From Clostridia bacterium (GTDB taxonomy: Bacteria > Bacillota > Clostridia > Oscillospirales > CAG-272), in assembly GCA_017456685.1 (NCBI GenBank), contig JAFTIV010000173.1, positions 1-6,679 on the forward strand: DNA of 6,679 nucleotides. The letters run 5' to 3'. The translations under genes were made by a program, and so were the position numbers. Under the pieces are notes generated by a model, which did not search any database, was not told the DNA's origin, and saw only the letters and a program-made list of their open reading frames with translations. Shown one piece after another: positions 6,514-6,679 of this stretch (positions are counted from its first letter, which is position 1; every line of letters begins with the position of its first letter).

Positions 6514-6523
6514 CCCCCCCCCC
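6514..6523. repeat. Homopolymer tract of ten C upstream of the surface-protein promoter
   Basis: Ten consecutive C on the plus strand (ten G on the coding strand) lie 19 bases upstream of the -35 box and touch the inverted repeat beginning at 6523. Runs of this length are prone to slipped-strand length changes and are unexpected in AT-rich intergenic DNA. Confidence 0.9.
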
Positions 6524-6561
6524 GAAATTTGTGCATTTTGCACAATAATGCACAAATTTCG
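6523..6561. repeat. Perfect 15-bp inverted repeat (putative operator)
   Basis: CGAAATTTGTGCATT (6523-6537) is repeated exactly in inverse orientation at 6547-6561, with a 9-base spacer TTGCACAAT. That spacer 9-mer occurs again at 6497-6505, next to the -35 box. No T-run follows on either strand, so it is not a standard terminator. Its position upstream of the -35 box suits a regulator-binding site. Confidence 0.75.
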
Positions 6562-6566
6562 TATTA

Positions 6567-6602
6567 TTCACTCTTCACTTTTCACTCTTATCTCTTCTTT
6601 CC
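6567..6602. repeat. Pyrimidine-rich heptad tract
   Basis: The plus strand reads as loosely tandem 7-mers, CACTCTT CACTTTT CACTCTT ATCTCTT, followed by CTTTCCCC. It is almost pure C/T apart from one A in each heptad, and lies in the non-coding stretch with no gene assigned. Similar tracts occur in intergenic repeats of Clostridia in my recollection, but I cannot confirm a family here. Confidence 0.45.
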
Positions 6603-6629
6603 CCTCTCACAGTGTGCAAAATACACAAG

Positions 6630-6679
6630 TGATATTTTTGCTATCGCAAAAGAGATATTCTCACTCCGTGAGAGTGATA
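6630..6679. repeat. Series of small hairpins separated by GATATT, cut by the window edge
   Basis: GATATT at 6631 and 6654, and GATA at 6676, recur at 23- and 22-base intervals. Between them lie two perfect hairpins: TTTTGC-TATC-GCAAAA (6636-6651) and TCTCAC-TCC-GTGAGA (6659-6673). The stems differ in sequence while the separators are conserved, which resembles REP-like or MITE-like intergenic repeats. The series continues beyond the right edge, so its extent is unknown. Confidence 0.55.

Noticed and set aside
6345..6545. Small minus-strand frame crossing the poly-C tract and promoter
   Set aside because: It overlaps the signal-peptide region in another frame, spans consensus promoter boxes and shows no protein-like composition.
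6523..6561. The perfect inverted repeat as a terminator of a gene to the right or a transposon end
   Set aside because: There is no T-run after it on either strand, and no transposase fragment or target duplication is visible; a regulatory site is more consistent with its place upstream of a promoter.

Overview
The window looks like chromosomal DNA from an anaerobic Gram-positive bacterium of the class Clostridia (Bacillota), probably a gut commensal known mainly from metagenomes. The reasons are moderate GC content with AT-rich intergenic gaps, strong AGGAG-type ribosome binding sites, canonical TTGACA/TATAAT promoters, a greA-lysS gene pair, a CdaR/PucR-type regulator, and a secreted BspA-like leucine-rich-repeat protein. 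That placement is inferred from gene content; no species marker is present. All six supported genes lie on the minus strand, so transcription runs from right to left.

Right to left: 6410-6679 is non-coding. It holds a strong promoter for the surface-protein gene, a run of ten C (ten G on the coding strand), a perfect 15-bp inverted repeat, a pyrimidine heptad tract and the start of a series of short hairpins spaced 22-23 bp apart that the window edge cuts. Next comes a 662-residue secreted leucine-rich-repeat protein (4421-6409), closed by a textbook terminator. The 16S rRNA methyltransferase gene rsmE (3582-4316) has its own near-consensus promoter immediately after that terminator. A CdaR/PucR-like regulator (2367-3452) follows, with its own promoter flanked by tandem 9-bp motifs, and then a terminator-like hairpin. 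The last three genes appear co-directional and closely spaced: an S41 (CtpA/CtpB-type) processing protease (1011-2306), greA (502-975) and the 5' part of lysS (1-491).

Functionally, most of the window is housekeeping: transcription elongation, tRNA charging, ribosome modification and envelope proteolysis. The parts most worth a second look are the two regulatory regions. Upstream of the surface-protein gene, a mononucleotide tract sits between the promoter and a dyad operator, an arrangement known elsewhere to give phase-variable expression. The motif family around the regulator's promoter (TTTTGTGCA-like 9-mers) resembles the sequence inside that dyad, which suggests, but does not show, a regulatory link. 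I see no clear novel multigene system, mobile element gene, CRISPR array or RNA gene.
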